64,000 bases of DNA from Ligustrum vulgare (GCA_963555705.1 OY743184.1:18403859-18467858), one strand, 5' to 3'. Shown: positions 22,904 through 36,351, counted from the stretch's first letter. Program-made: numbers and translations. The notes: generated from the letters alone by a model not told the origin.

Positions 22904-25900
22904 ATGGACCGGAGGAGTTGGCTTTGGCACCGGAAGTCGTCTGAGAAAAGTCCCAATGGTGAAACAGAAAGCTCAGGATCAATATCATCACATTCAGAAA
23001 GATTTTCTGATGATCAGGTTTGTTTGTTTCAGCTTGATCTTGTAAATACTTCCACTATTTGCCTTCTGGTTTTTTTGACTGTCTTAGTTTCTATGAGTTT
23101 TGGCCAATTTGTTCAACATATTTGCCACTTTTGAATACTCAGATTGAACATATTTTTAAGGCTTGCAGTTTCCCAGAATCAAATTTAAGGCTTTCCTTAG
23201 ACCACGAGAAAATCTGTAGCTTGTGGACTGAAAAATTGCCTAAAGTGTGTATATTCAAAAATTTGAGAACTTGAAGCAACAAGTTTTCACAGCATTCCCT
23301 TTTCTATCAGGAGCCACGACAGAAGAATATCAAAAAAGTAAGAATTCTGGAAATTGATCTTGTAACAACACAGGTTCCTCTGGTTTATGTATACATTAAT
23401 TAAAATAGCATGTTAACTTATGGCTGTTTCAGAAACTAGTGGAGGGCCAATGCCACTCAGTAAGGCTTGACCTTGACTACATGACATTTGTTTGAGGCCC
23501 AAAAGCGCACACTGGACACAAAAAATAAAAAATAAAAACTATTTTTACCTCCCTCTTAACAAACATGCCATTAGTATGGCATTCATAATTTGAAGTCAGA
23601 ATAAAATTATTAAGATAGTGAGCATGGTTACACGGACTTGACACGACATGGACACGCGACACGAGATTTTTCAAAACGTTAGGGCACGACATGTTGGGAA
23701 AACGCAAATTATTTTTTTTGTTTTTTTAATTTTTTTTTATCTAATATACAAACAACATAATGAACATATTATATATTTGTTGCATCACATGAGCATATCA
23801 GATAAAAACAAACTTGCAAGTTAGATTTATCATTTTTTTCCTTCCTTCCCTTTTCATTTTGAAGCATAGAACGTAAGTCCGACACGTGTTTGAGAGTGTT
23901 CAGTGAGTGTCGGTGTCCGACACAGACATGCTAGCTCTGGTAGAGTGTCCGTGCAACCTAGCTCGTGAGTCATGTTCGCATGGAAAGTCATATAATCCAG
24001 ATTGATGTTAGGCATTCTACTTACATACTTTGTGGCTTGTCAATGGATAAATTGGACCACTATAGACAGACTTTTGCTTTATTTCTCTGGAAAGCATCCT
24101 GTCCAGCTACCAGCCTACCACCATTGACATCTGCCTTCAATTATTAACACATTGTGAGGCTCTAATATTTTTCACCATAGTGTGCCGGATATGTCTGTGT
24201 GTGAACCTATGAAAAAACTCGAAAGACATTTTTTTTTTTAATTATTTTTTTCCCGTCAAATAGATACAAAATTTCATAACTAGGGTCCATTATTCAACTT
24301 ACTATGTAGTCATCAAGTTTAGTGGTTCTAAAAAAGAATTTTAATTATTGTGTCTATTTCCCTCAAATTAATTGGTTCTTGCTTGCGAAGACTATATAAA
24401 AAAGGCTTTATAAGTCACGTGCATAAGCCTTCAATGACCCGAATTGTGGAAATTCTTGGAATGTCCACTCATGCTGTTTGATATAGAAACTGAATTAAAA
24501 CCAGCAAGTTGAAATGAGTATTTCACCAATTCTCCCTTGAACTTATAAGTGAAGTAATGCATACAATGCGCAGAAGAAAAAGTGAAGAAATTTGGTGTAA
24601 CTTATCTCATTTGAAGCCAATCTTACTTGACTTATTAATATGGCCTTTATCTTAATTGCTTGTCATTATGAAACGAATCCATTACATTAATTGATCTACT
24701 TTCTCTCACACAAGCACACGATCATGTTAGCTTGCACACACACATCCATCCATGAACGAAGTGTGGTGTATTATTCCTGCACAAAGTGGATCTCGCTCTA
24801 ATAGCTCTGAAAACAACGAAATGGATTTTGAAATTTATTAACATTCTCTAAAAAGGGTACCGTAAAATTAAGGGGCAGAACTAGGCCAAAAAATTGAGGT
24901 GGGCCACCTTTAATATATATATATTTTTAAATGGTAAGAACTTTTGAAGATTTTTCCCAAAATGAGGGGGGCCATGGCCTAGTTGGCCACTCCCTAGTTC
25001 TGCCCCTGGTAAATAATCCCGTTTACAGCCTTATTTAACTTGCTCTCCCTCTCTTCAAAGGCTCCCACCAAAATAAAATTAAAATTTAGAAGTTTAAACA
25101 AAAGTGATGTCTTGATGAAGAATTTTGACATGATGTTTGGTGTTGTAAAAGGACTCATCAATTCATAATACTCACTCACCAGAAGTCATATCTAAAGCTG
25201 CACCAAGCGATGAAGAACTTAATGGAAGTGTGAAGACTTTATCCAAGAAATTATCAGAAGCTCTTCTAAACATTCGTGCGAAGGAAGACTTGGTAAAGCA
25301 GCATGGCAAAGTTGCAGAGGAAGCTGTCTTGGGTATTAATTCACTCTCTCTGTGTGCGCGCGTGTGTTGAACCACACGTGGAACACTACTTTCAGTAAAA
25401 CTTCAAATTATTCTCAACAGGTTTATACTTGCGATCCTATATGCTGAGAATTATATTTTACTTCATCCATTTCACAAAGATAGACTCCTTTTCCTTTTCT
25501 ATTTGTCCCAAATTATAAGTCGCTTTCCTTATTGAGATTAAATTAATGTCTTAATTTTTTAATACTCTTATTTAATATGTATTGTTATCAGGAAATATGA
25601 ACTGCTTATTATTCAATGTAGGGGTATATTAGGTAAAATGTAAGTAAATTTATAGTTCCAATATAAATTAATTATTATATTTTCTTAATCTGAGTGAAAA
25701 TAAAAACGAGCGTATCTTTATGGGAATGAGGGAGTATTAGTTTTATCTCCTCAAAGGGACACATTACAATTAAGTGATTGGTGGGAGGGTATTTTTTAGC
25801 ATTGTCCTTGTGCCCCTTGGTTATGTTATTCTTAGACTTCCATACTCGCCTTTTCTTCTCCTTATTTTCTTACATGTTGACCAAAGGGGGAATTTTCTTT

Positions 25901-27669
25901 TATAAAAAAATGAAACTATTTCTAATACCAGATTTTATCTAACGATGCATAACTGGAGTCTTTTTGTAGATCAAGTCACATCAATTTTTCCAGATGAGGC
26001 TGTTCTTTGTATATATTTAATTTGATATTCATTTAAGCTTAAATATTAGGATGGGAGAGAGCTGAAAATGAAGTGTTAGTTCTGAAGAAACAAACTGAGG
26101 ACTTGACTCATAAAAATTGTGTCCTTGAAGAACGTGTTGGACAGCTTGATGGAGCCCTTAAGGAGTGTTTGAGACAACTTCGACTGGCAAGAGAAGATCA
26201 GGAACAGAAGATTTATGATGCTGTTCCCCAAAAAAGTTTTGAATGGGAATCGACAAAGTTGGAACTTGAAAACCAGCTTCTCGAACTCCGTTCTCAGCTT
26301 CAAAGTGCTAAAACAGATGTCGTTAAACTTGAAACCACGGAGAAAGAGAACTCAATCCTTAAGCACGAGCTCCACTCTCAAGCCGAAAAACTGAAACTGA
26401 TGACTCGTGACAGGGACTTGAGCACCCATGCTGCGGAAAATGCTAGTAAACAGCATCTTGACAGCATAAAAAAGACAGCAAAGCTTGAGGCAGAGTGTCG
26501 CAGGCTTAAGGCAGTGGCTTGCAAAGCATCACCTGCAAACGATCTCTATTCTGTTACTTCATCAACTGTTTATATAGAATCTCTTGCAGATAGTCAGTCT
26601 GATAGTGGAGATAGGCTATTGCTTATTGACAATTGCGAGATAAATGGATTGGAACCGGTCGACAACAGGTTTCACCACCCTGAATCTCGGGTTTTAGTGG
26701 CAGAGAGAGATCAATTTAAGAATGAAAGACCTCTGGGAAGAAATCATATGGTTTCTTCTCTCGAGATTGATCTCATGGATGATTTTCTTGAAATGGAGAG
26801 GTTTGCAGCCTTACCTGAGACAGAGAGTGGAAGCTGCTGTGAAACAAGAGCCCGGGCTGGGGAACAACCTTTAAGAACTGAACTGGACTCCATGATTACT
26901 CAGACAGCTGAACTCGAAGAAAATTTGGAGAAGGCGGAAGCAGAGAAAATAAATTTGGAGATGGCTCTAACGGCGTGCCAAAAACTACTTGAGACGTCCC
27001 AAGATCAACTAAAGGAAACAAAGTTGAAGTTGGACGACCTAGAAACTCTGCTTGCTATGGTAAATGAAGCAAAGAGAGCAGCTGACCTACAAGTTGAGGA
27101 TGCCAATGAAAAGCTCACCAAATTAACAAAGCATTTAGAAGAAGCCAAAGCCAATCTGGTGGAACTTCAAAATCAGTTAATAGTTGCAAATGAGGAAAAG
27201 TGTGTGATCAAATCCGAACTTCAAACTAGCAATATGAAGAAACAAGAAGTTGAGTTACGAGTCACAGATCTGGAACTTGAGTTGGAAGCCTTGCTTTCGA
27301 GCATTGGTACTTTAGAGGAAGAGGTTAAAAAAGAACAAAGTGTTTCAGGGGAAGCTGTTTTGAGGTGTCAGGCATTAGAAAATGAGATTTCAAGAATGAA
27401 ACTGGATTCTCAGCTTCAGAGATCGGCTGTCATTGAAGAGTTCAGAATCAATCAGGTTAGTTGCTAAAAACTCAAACGACTATACGATCAGTGTTTCGAA
27501 TCTGCCTGGCTGATCTCTTGATCATTTGCAGGATAAAGAATTGGGAGTGGCTGCTAGTAAATTCACCGAGTGTCAAAAGACGATTGCATCTCTCAGTCGA
27601 CAGCTGAAGTCTCTTGCGACGTTGGATGATTTCCTGATAGACTCAGAGATGCCAGTGGAACTCCTATGA
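22904..27669 (+). CDS. Filament-like plant protein (FPP family, DUF869 coiled coil)
   Basis: Four exons: 22904-23017, 25152-25332, 26050-27455, 27532-27669. All introns are GT-AG and the lengths sum to 1839 bp, 612 aa plus stop. The N-terminus [17 protein letters not shown] followed by a Ser/Glu-rich stretch is the FPP signature. Exon 2 encodes [18 protein letters not shown], and exon 3 begins WERAENEV and continues as long heptad coiled coil with a short acidic linker ([14 protein letters not shown], roughly residues 335-350). The C-terminus has [22 protein letters not shown]. FPPs are long coiled-coil proteins thought to act as cytoplasmic scaffolds; the partner here is unknown. The acceptor before exon 2 has a weak pyrimidine tract, so that junction is the least certain. 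Intron 2 holds two MITEs and a third lies just beyond the stop. Length is near that of the short FPPs. Confidence 0.92.
24870..25008. mobile_element. Small hAT-like MITE in FPP intron 1 region
   Basis: 139 bp with terminal inverted repeats AGGGGCAGAACTAGG / CCTAGTTCTGCCCCTG and near-identical 8-bp flanks GTAAAATT and GTAAATAA. It lies in the intron between exon 1 and exon 2. Termini resemble the hAT at 48806. Confidence 0.75.
25461..25734. mobile_element. Stowaway-like MITE in the FPP intron before exon 3
   Basis: About 274 bp between TA dinucleotides. Ends CTTCATCCATTTCACAAAGATA and, inverted, CTCCCTCATTCCCATAAAGATA. It lies between exon 2 and exon 3. Confidence 0.75.
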
Positions 27670-27724
27670 AAGCAGCACATTGGCAATCTTAAGCTGGTGC
27701 AGACCTGTTGAAATTGCTAACATA

Positions 27725-27985
27725 CTCCCTCCGTCCCAATTATATAGGCTTTCTTTTCTTTTTTTCTTGTCCCAATTGTATAGGCTTGTTTCTTTAATGG
27801 GAAGTATTTATTTTATTTGTTTATTAATGTATCCCTATTTATTACTTTCAATAATAATAGTCTTGATATTAAAAAGGGGTAAGTTGGAAATTTTCTTTAT
27901 AAAAATTATTTTTCAATGACATTAAATATGTTTTCTTAAATTGTGTGAAAAGTCAAACCAGCCTATATATTTGGGACGGAGAAAG
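27725..27985. mobile_element. Stowaway-like MITE just downstream of FPP
   Basis: 261 bp between TA dinucleotides, with the classic end CTCCCTCCGTCCCAATTATA and inverted partner GGGACGGAGAAAG. It starts 55 bp after the FPP stop codon and so probably lies in the transcript's 3' end. Confidence 0.85.
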
Positions 27986-28489
27986 TATTATGTTTCGAAG
28001 CTTCAGCTGGTATTAATTGATTGTTTTGTTGGGAGTAAGAATTGAGTGTTTAGATCAGATGTCAGCTTTGTAATTAAACCTTTGGTCACCGTTTCGAAAT
28101 TAAATTGCAGAAAAAAGGATATTAGGATGAAATTTAGAATCCAGGGAAGCAAAAGCACACGAGTTTTCTGGTATGTACAAAAAAAAAATTCAGATTTCTT
28201 GCAAATCTTTATATGTTATGGGACACATCAGTATTATGTTCTAAATTAAAACTGCAGTTCTCAATCATTTAGACCAAACCCATGTGGGTGTGGGGATACT
28301 TGTCCTCTTCAAAGATATTCAAATGGTTGGTTGGTGAAGCTTCCTAAAACTTCATGAAATCATAACCAATCAGGTTCCTCGAATGGTCTCTGTCATCCAA
28401 TCAAATAGTAAAATGAGTAAAAATTGTCTGTGACTTTTGATTTGACTCAGAACAGAAAATAGGGGAAGAAAAGCATTCATGTTGAATTG
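27986..28489. other. Intergenic, FPP to tRNA
   Basis: AT-rich unique-looking sequence. It holds the probable rest of the FPP 3' untranslated region. No other gene or repeat recognised. Confidence 0.4.
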
Positions 28490-28494
28490 AAAAA
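28490..28494 (-). terminator. RNA polymerase III terminator of tRNA-Met
   Basis: T5 on the - strand, starting five bases after the tRNA discriminator base. Confidence 0.75.
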
Positions 28495-28498
28495 TGTA

Positions 28499-28585
28499 TG
28501 GGGTGAGAGAGGCTCGAACTCTCGACCTCAGGATAACTCAGAGAAGCTATGAGACCTACGCGCTAGCCAACTGCGCCACCACCCC
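28499..28585 (-). tRNA. tRNA-Met(CAT), elongator, with a short intron
   Basis: On the - strand it begins GGGGTGGTGGCGCAG and ends with the matching CTCACCCC plus discriminator A. The D arm (GCGCAGTTGGCTAGCGC), the anticodon CAT within GTCTCATA, an insertion of about 13 nt after the base following the anticodon, and the T arm (GAGAGTTCGAGCCTCTC) are all present. Plant elongator tRNA-Met genes characteristically carry such an intron at position 37/38. The acceptor stem pairs without mismatch, so the gene looks functional. Confidence 0.96.
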
Positions 28586-29268
28586 TTGATGTGGAAAACA
28601 ATTCAAACTTTTACATATTACATAAACAACAAGGGCCCTGCAATTTGTTTATAGGCCCCTGTGCAAACTCAAAACATTTTTACCTCACTTCAATCCTTTT
28701 TTTTTAAAAAAAAAAAAACTAAACTTTGTCTATTTGTTGTATCATTTTCACTCAATTTTTCTTTATGCAACAAAGATGTGCATAACAGAGTTGCAAAAGA
28801 TTGAAGTACAACGGCTGGAGTTTATTCATAAACAAAGTTTTTGTAATTTCTACAATAAAATATGTGATTTAAAAAGGTGCGTGATTAAAAAGTGAATTAA
28901 AAAATGTAAAAAAATTTGTTTATAAACAAGTTTAACAAACGGACTAAAAACATTAAATATAATCTAAAACGTTAAGAGCCAAACTCACTCATTTTAAATA
29001 CGGGACACTAGTCCGATCTCTCAAAAGATGTTTTGACTCTCTACAATAAGAAAATGGAACTAATATAGAACCAACTTCCCACTGCTAAAATTTCTTGAGC
29101 TTATTTCCTAGTAAAGGATGAGTCCCACCAGGAAGATTAGTTTATGACATTTACAGTAAATTCAAAACATGCAATGATTTCTTGCTATCTTGCGAGGAAA
29201 TTGCTGTTTGCAAACCAAAGTCAAATGATAAAGGCATTATAACTCGTTCTATTTCTGCTTGGACATCT
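28586..29268. other. Intergenic, tRNA to NDC1 3' end
   Basis: AT-rich. 28850-28945 contains short paired stretches (GTTTATAAACAA, TTTATTCATAAACAA) like the small MITE-like sequences at 36840-36960 and 38740-38890. The 3' untranslated region of NDC1 would end here. No gene seen. Confidence 0.4.
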
Positions 29269-32200
29269 TCAGTATCCAAAACCCTGCAAGTACTTGGTGA
29301 AGGTATTTTGGACAAGTGCAGCAGCCTCTACAGCAGACTTTGTTAGCCAACTGATCCCTACTTTCAACCTGTGCTCGTCGGTTGGGAATCTCGTTAAGCA
29401 TGCAAGTTTCCTTGCTGCAATATGGGATCACACAACCAAACGAAATATACTCAACCTATGTAACAAGTTGTATCTTCTATAGCATACTTGACAGTAATTA
29501 TAAGTTGTAGATCCTACAAAATTTGTGTTATAATATAACAAGGATCAATCTACCTGAATGGCCAATGGGACCCTCCAAAGTTATCCCATCAAGGAAACTT
29601 GGTGTAACAGCACCATCATACCTCCCAAGAGTCATCATCTCACCAACATTCTGAAACCTGCAGGAATAGAACTCCGCTTCTTAAGAACAAGTGTAAAATG
29701 TTTATCACAGTAATTAATGACATAAAGATATATAACAATAAATGATAAAAAATTAGCTTCCGTACATGGTCGATCTTATGTTAATACGAATTTTAAAAAT
29801 GAAATTATACTTCTTCAAATTTCAAGCATCAGCAGTAAATATGGCATTATAACAAAATTTTCCATGGTGTCCTCTAGGGGTTGACCCAAGATTTTGGTTG
29901 AGTGGGGTTGAAATAGTACTACGTAAAAAATCATTTCAAAGAAGACAGTGGCGATAATATTCAAAATATTCGTACTCCTTTTACAATGGTTCCTTATGGC
30001 ATCACATATGATGATGAACCATTAGAATATTAATCAGAATTAAGATGTAACACTCCAAAAATTTATGACGTCCCTATTTACTCATGATGATGTAATAAAA
30101 GTATTTTTTAGAATTTTTTTTTTTTGGAATTGAAAGAAAGAAAATAGAAAAATTATTAAAATGAAAAGTTACGAAAAACGTGTTTAAAAGCCTCTTTTTA
30201 GGAGGCTCATTTGATCACTTCCGATCTCTGTTGATTGCATGTGATATATGCACGAATAAGTTCTCGAAATGAACTTCGAGAATATGAAATCCATTTTTAA
30301 GTTCGATTAACGGATAGCTTCTAGTGACTTTTGAAAGTCGGAACTTTACCGAAAGGTAAAGAAAAACAATTTCGAGTCGGTTATTTTGACAGGTCATAAC
30401 TTCTTCCTCGGTTAACCATTTCAAACGTGGTAAATTGCACATGTAAGTGCGCTCGAATTCAAGCTGGCCTCTCAAAATAAATTTTTTTGGACAAGCAGGC
30501 ATGAGGCAAAGAAAATGAAAGACTACACATGATTCCAATGGGTGCCACCGCACCCACTCGTCCCTCAATGGGTCCGCCTTGGTGTCCTCAAAGTTGTTGT
30601 ACATAGTGGGAGAGCTTTGATTGATTTTCAATGGAGAGTGAAACGTTTTCACTATACATGTGTTTTTTATTAAAAAACACGCTATCTTGTGTCCTTTCCA
30701 CCTATCAATTTCTCTAGTAATAAAGTAGTAATCTAATTCTATCCATGAAGAATTAAGTTCGTATTTCTTAATGAAGATCAAGTAAAAGATAAAAAACCTT
30801 GCAATGTAATTAAGATCTTACCTAAATGGCAGCAGAGGCCTGCCATTTATTGCCGCCCACAGATTCCAACCAACAAAGTCTGCCTGCTGTAGTGCTACCT
30901 GAGAAGAAAACAAATAGCATCTCAGGACCAATCAGTTAAGAGAAATTAGTGTACGCATACCATGCAGGAATAGATGAAAGCACTTGATAATGAAGTATTA
31001 AATGGTACCTGTGCAGTGGAAGGAAGCAAATGTCCATGTTTGTCTCTCAAAGCACAAGAGTCACCAACCGCAAATACGCGTGGGTGACCCTTAACACGAA
31101 GTGTTTCATCTGTTTCTGCTTGGCCCCTAGCATTAAGAGGAAGCATGTTGGGATTATCCTCAGGTTCTAATAGAGGAAGTTGAGCTTTAGTCCCAACAGT
31201 CCATAAAACTAAATCCACTTCCACGATTTGACTTTGCAAGCCCCTTTCAGCAGGCTGCAGCTCCAGTACTAGACTTTCAGGAGTACAAATTTCTGCTGCA
31301 TCATAAAGAGCTTCAACATTTGTGAGCTCGTGAGAAGTTCCAAACTCACCAGCCTTTCTTATCAAACGGACAACATAACCTGGTAATAGTTGAACATTCC
31401 GAGATGAAAGAACCTGCCAATAAAGAAGGATGCCACAAATGGGGGTCGGGAAAAACAAGGAAGAATAAGTCTGTCTCAAAATGGAAGCAAGGGCTTATAT
31501 CTTGGTCTCGAAGGTTCCTTTATTGCATAAAAGCACCATTTTATTGAAATTGAGTAAATTATAAATATCATGTCTTACTTTTAGTGCAGATTCCCTGTTG
31601 CCGAGTGGAGCATTTGGTAAGATTTCTTTTCCAACATTAATTGCCTTTACAACCCCCCTATGTTGCAATCTTTCTGATATTGTGGCAGCCAACTCAACTC
31701 CAGAGTAACCACATCCTACAACAGCAACACGAATTCGAAAGTCTTTGCCAAAGTATGTACGCTCCAATGCTCTCAGATTCTCATTAACTTTCTGCAATAC
31801 ATGGTATCAACATACAAATACAGTTATCCTGATTGACATAACTACCCAACTTTACCAAGAAGTAATGTTGATATAATAGGAGTGTCCTCAGTTCAAATAC
31901 TAACATGAGCATCCTCAAGGGTAGAAAATGGTAATGCATATTCTACAGCACCTGGTACAAGATCAAGTTTTGCTTCAGCTCCAAGTGCAAGTACCAACCT
32001 GGCTGCCCACATTAGAAGGGCATAAAACCAATGGAAATCGTTTCAGAGTGCAAGAATCGTTCTATTTGTATTTATCACAATAAACATGATAGAGGAGCAA
32101 AAGTCAAAACCAATAGCTGTCATTGAATTTCATTTACGGTATGAGAAGTTAAGCCATATTTGAATAAGCATTTAGCTAAAGTTCCTGGATGGAAGTTGAC

Positions 32201-35200
32201 CACAACAATTCAGGTGAGTGAAGGAACAAAAAGTTTGAAACGAGAATAGAAAGCTTCTCTCACCAAAATTCACATGTAAATCTGTGTTCATAGGAAGCAG
32301 TGCGAATTCAAGGAATCAGAAAAAGGTTTACCAATCATATTCAATACGGAGACCACTCTGCAAATGAACTACTCCTCCAGACCCAGTTACTGTAGCCCCA
32401 TTTATTCCTAAATGGTCTGAGGGATGTAAGCATTTTACCCTGTCTCTGAAAAATTGCACACTAGTGTTTCCGAGCAAGTCTGAGAAGCGCGGAGCTATTT
32501 CCCATTCATCCACTTCTGCACTCAGAAAAAATACAGTGATACATGAAGAAGATGCATTAATATTGATTTAGAAAGACGGGAACAGTTTCCCAGTCCAATC
32601 AAATTAACAACATACCTCCAGAGAGGAGCTCATATAGCAATGGCTTAAAAACAAAGCGCTCGGATTGGTCAACAAGAACCACCTATTGCATCATCAATAA
32701 GAGCTCCATTTTCTAAGTTACAATTTTAAAGATGACAAAAATGTGGATGAACAATAACATCATTCATAATTACATCTATCTGTCAGTGATGAAGTTAATA
32801 TTTGAATTTCCATTTCCATTTCGTTGTGTACATTGTATCACTGGGAATACTGAAATTCAATAAGTTAATTTCTTTGTTTGCTTTTCCTTTCGCTCCCCCA
32901 AAGGGGGTGGGTGACAAAGAAAGGGCTAGCATGTTGGTAGAAAATAACTGCTTTGAACTTTAAAATTATAAATTACCACTATATTGTAAACACATTCTCT
33001 TCTTACTTGATGGTTTTGTCAACCGAGAACCTGTGGAAAAAAAGAGCTAGCGCAAGTGTATCTATGTTGACAGGTAGGAACCCAATGTTCTGTTACGTGG
33101 GAGGACAAAATAGCATTTTGTAAATTATTAGAAATATCATTTTATCAAATGGAAATAACATGAAAAGAAACTTACCTATGATTGGAAAATTATCAAGAAC
33201 AAACTACATCCACATCCTAAATATATGCGCATGTTCTCTATTATCTACCATCAGCCACAAGTTTTTCAACTTTTACAGTAAGTATTTGAAGAGGCATATA
33301 TTATCCATATCTTGTCCAGTAGAGACAGCGTTATCATTAAGTGAACGTAAATAGAACTCTCTTTCAGAATGGTTCTAAAGAGAATAGTTGTTACAATGAA
33401 ATATATGAAGAGCTTTTAAGTAATAAAATGCAAAAGATTAGAAACTACTAGTCTACTCTAGGATATGTTCAATATTAAACTGATAACAATACATACTACA
33501 GAATATTACAAAAAACACCTAAAGTATTTCCAGCTTATGATATGCAGGCAGCAGAAGTTCATGTACTGGCACAATCTTTAGTCGCATCATGAAATGCAAA
33601 ACTGACATCATTTCAATGAGCTACCATTAGAAGCACGTAAAGATGTTCCCACGAATGAATTTGAAACAGGGCCTAGCTGTTGTATTTTACTAAGCTTTTA
33701 TGGTTCATTTTCAGGCTTAGATTGCAATTAATATATTAGGAGGAAAAAAAAAATAGAAAATGTAAGTGAAGATCAAAGGATGATACAATCTACCTGAATG
33801 TAGAATATTAATTATTATATTTACTTGTATTTATGCATGTCAACACAAGCACATATAATAAATATATGCATACAGAGCACCAGAGTGGTTGACAAAGGTT
33901 AACTTAGATAATAAACGATGAAACCATCTTTAATGCAATTTACCTGGGGTTTCTTGTCATCAGGCCAAACAAGTGATTCCAATCTTAATGCAGTGAACAG
34001 ACCTCCAAATCCGCCACCTAGTATGCAAACTCTTGGTCTCTGTGAACATGAAATTTGTTGTTACAAAACTAAAAGTCAGAGAAATTTTGCACGGAAAGCT
34101 TACATCAACACCAGGTCAATTAATCAATAAGTACATATCCACTGGCTCAAACTTATTGAGCTGGGATTGCTCAAAGTATACACTTGCCAATTACTGTAGT
34201 GCTATACATGACAAAGAGAGAGCATTAAGATTTCTTATAGTAGAACATTAAGATTTCTTATCCCCTAAAATTAGTTCAATACATGACCAGCAACAAGAAA
34301 AATAAATGAATACAGCAAACCTCTTATGCTGTAGAGCAATACCAATGTTTGTCGTAGGATCATCCTAAAGAATCAGTGGTAAAATAAATATTCCTACTTC
34401 AATGAAGGACTCTCTGTCTCCAATTTTATCTTAACAACACCACCTCGAGTGTACCAAAACTGTATCTTCTTTTCCACACTACATTCTAGGATCAAATGGA
34501 GCCTCAGAATTCAATGCATCGTGAGACAATGAAATATGGAAAGACTTGTTTGGACAACCAGTTAATTCTCTAAATTGATTTATAAAAACTTAATAAAGAT
34601 AGATTAAATCAAAACTGTCACCTGCATAACAGTCATCTTCCTAAGCTACACATTGGTGCTTTACAAACAACTGAATGCCATCTACTCCTTTGTATAAGTA
34701 GAAACCTAGGGGGCAACCAATTTAGGCTTGAATGCTGTCTACTAGAGCGCCGATAAATTTCCCTTGCCCATAAACTCTCTAATTGAGCACCCAATTCTTG
34801 TTTGCCTACAATTATATACTAGAAACCATTGAGGAGCTGCCCACGTCTTTCCCACGAGAAAAATAATCAATCTTCGCGTACAAAAATAGAACTACTGCTT
34901 GTGCTTGAACTGACATGTTTTCTTGAATTGTAAATTTCATAACGTTACTATTCACAAAGATAAAATGAGGCAGGAACACAAACAGGCCAGAAATCTCTTA
35001 CCTTCTTATTATCAGGCCACGTGTAAATGGGAGCCCGAGCTTCACTATCAGAAAGTTCCCTAACGCCCCTGTACCTTTCATTTGTGGCCGAAACAACAAA
35101 ATGGAATCGACGCCTAGCAGAAAGAAGCCTCGAACTGGTTGAATTCTTACGCGAGCGACCCGTAAATAATTTCCCCCGTGTATATTGCCGGCCTAAAAAA

Positions 35201-35343
35201 TTGAGACAGCAATACGAATAGTTAATTAAATCAACTCGACGATTGTGCTCATTGCATAGTATAGAGTGAGATAAATAAGAGGACGGAGGATTACGTTGGA
35301 GGTATGCTAGGCTCGCCGCGGAGGAAGAAATTGTGTGAGCCAT
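29269..35343 (-). CDS. NDC1: Type II NAD(P)H:quinone oxidoreductase NDC1, organelle-targeted
   Basis: Ten exons, read downward: 35343-35002, 34039-33944, 32682-32616, 32515-32332, 31998-31905, 31791-31579, 31413-31009, 30898-30822, 29657-29554, 29414-29269. All are GT-AG and sum to 1728 bp, 575 aa plus stop. Residues 1-100 are Ser/Arg-rich and look like a transit peptide. The FAD motif RVCILGGGFGGL and the NAD(P)H motif VAVVGCGYSGVELA follow in the expected order, with HPRVFAVGDSCALRD near the second FAD contact. Plant NDC1 is a single-subunit flavoenzyme that passes electrons from NAD(P)H to quinones. It is reported in mitochondria and in chloroplast plastoglobules, and is linked to plastoquinone and phylloquinone metabolism. 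An in-frame ATG 22 codons upstream (35409) is possible, but the start at 35343 gives the usual transit-peptide opening. The gene appears intact. Confidence 0.96.
30045..30757. mobile_element. Probable insertion in an NDC1 intron (old LTR-like relic)
   Basis: Within the 1.16-kb intron 29658-30821, DNA starting TGTAACACTCCAAAAATTT looks like the start of a chromovirus-type LTR. It is bracketed by the direct repeat GAATTAAG (30038-30044 region and 30750-30757). A 188-codon frame on the - strand (30215-30781) falls inside and has no recognisable domain. The end does not read CA, so the boundary call is weak. Confidence 0.4.
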
Positions 35344-36271
35344 TTTGGTCGCCTTGGGACCGTCGTGGACCCGTGGCGGTGACGGTGGCGGGTGTTTTAG
35401 ACGAGGCAATCCGTTCGTATATGGTTGCGAAAATAATATTTTTTACAAAGGACAACATTTTTTTGTGGTCAATTTTTATTATAAAACTAATAAGAAATAC
35501 TAGTGTATCGCCATCCCACGATGAAATTCGATAGTAGGATACATTTTCAATCCCTCCATCTTCGTCACTTTTGCAATCTTTGCATTTGAAATTTGCAGAT
35601 TTTGGTATGAAACTTAAAGGGAGAGAACCCAGAAATCGGTTATATGCTGTGTTGATTTCAATAGTGACGAGGTTCGAAAAAGAGAGAAGGAGAATTTGTG
35701 TAGAAAATTCGAAGAAATTTGATTAATTTTAGATATTTTTTGATGAGGTATAGAAAATTTGAAGGTGATGGTATATTTTTTAAGACAGGCATCCAGTATT
35801 TTTTTGAAAAATAATTTAATGAAATATTGTCACATGATCATTCATAGATAAAATTTATACGACGTGTTTTAAAAAGATTAGGTGGTAGAGAGGTAAAAAC
35901 AGTGTTTTAAAATGCGTCAAAATGCGGTGCCCAGCCAAAATGCGTTTAATAAGTGGTATGCGAGTAAATATGCAGTCAAACTTTTTTGTTAACCGCGAGG
36001 CGCGCTTAATCCCACATAGGCGCGCGCTAATCTCGCCTAAGCTCCGCATAATCCTTTTTTTTTTTTAGGTAAAAAATCTATTTTTTTATGTAAAAATATA
36101 TTTAGTGTATTAAAATAATTAAAATGATATTAAAAATACGAAACGCATTATGTCGCTTATTATTCGCCTTGACATGCATAAACTTGTGATTCTTAATTCT
36201 TGACATCAACATCTCGCAACCCATTACGCCTTTTAGAACATCGGATAAAAAGCGAAGAGAGAGTTTGTTAG

Positions 36272-36273
<2 letters not shown>
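35344..36273. other. NDC1 upstream region and repeat relic
   Basis: 35344-35560 should hold the NDC1 promoter and leader. 35880-36060 has a CpG-containing repeat-like stretch (ATGCGTCAAAATGCGG, GAGGCGCGCTTAAT). No gene seen. Confidence 0.4.

Positions 36274-36348
<75 letters not shown>
36274..36348. repeat. Compound microsatellite (TA)n(GA)n
   Basis: TA from 36274 to 36320, then GA to 36348, without interruption. Confidence 0.95.

Positions 36349-36351
<3 letters not shown>

Noticed and set aside
30215..30781. 188-codon frame as a host gene
   Set aside because: It lies within an NDC1 intron in repeat-like DNA and has no domain. Reported as an observation only.
35949..36049. Short - strand frame near 35855-36049 with Arg-rich end
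   Set aside because: It lies within a dispersed CpG-containing repeat, with no domain and no neighbours to support it.
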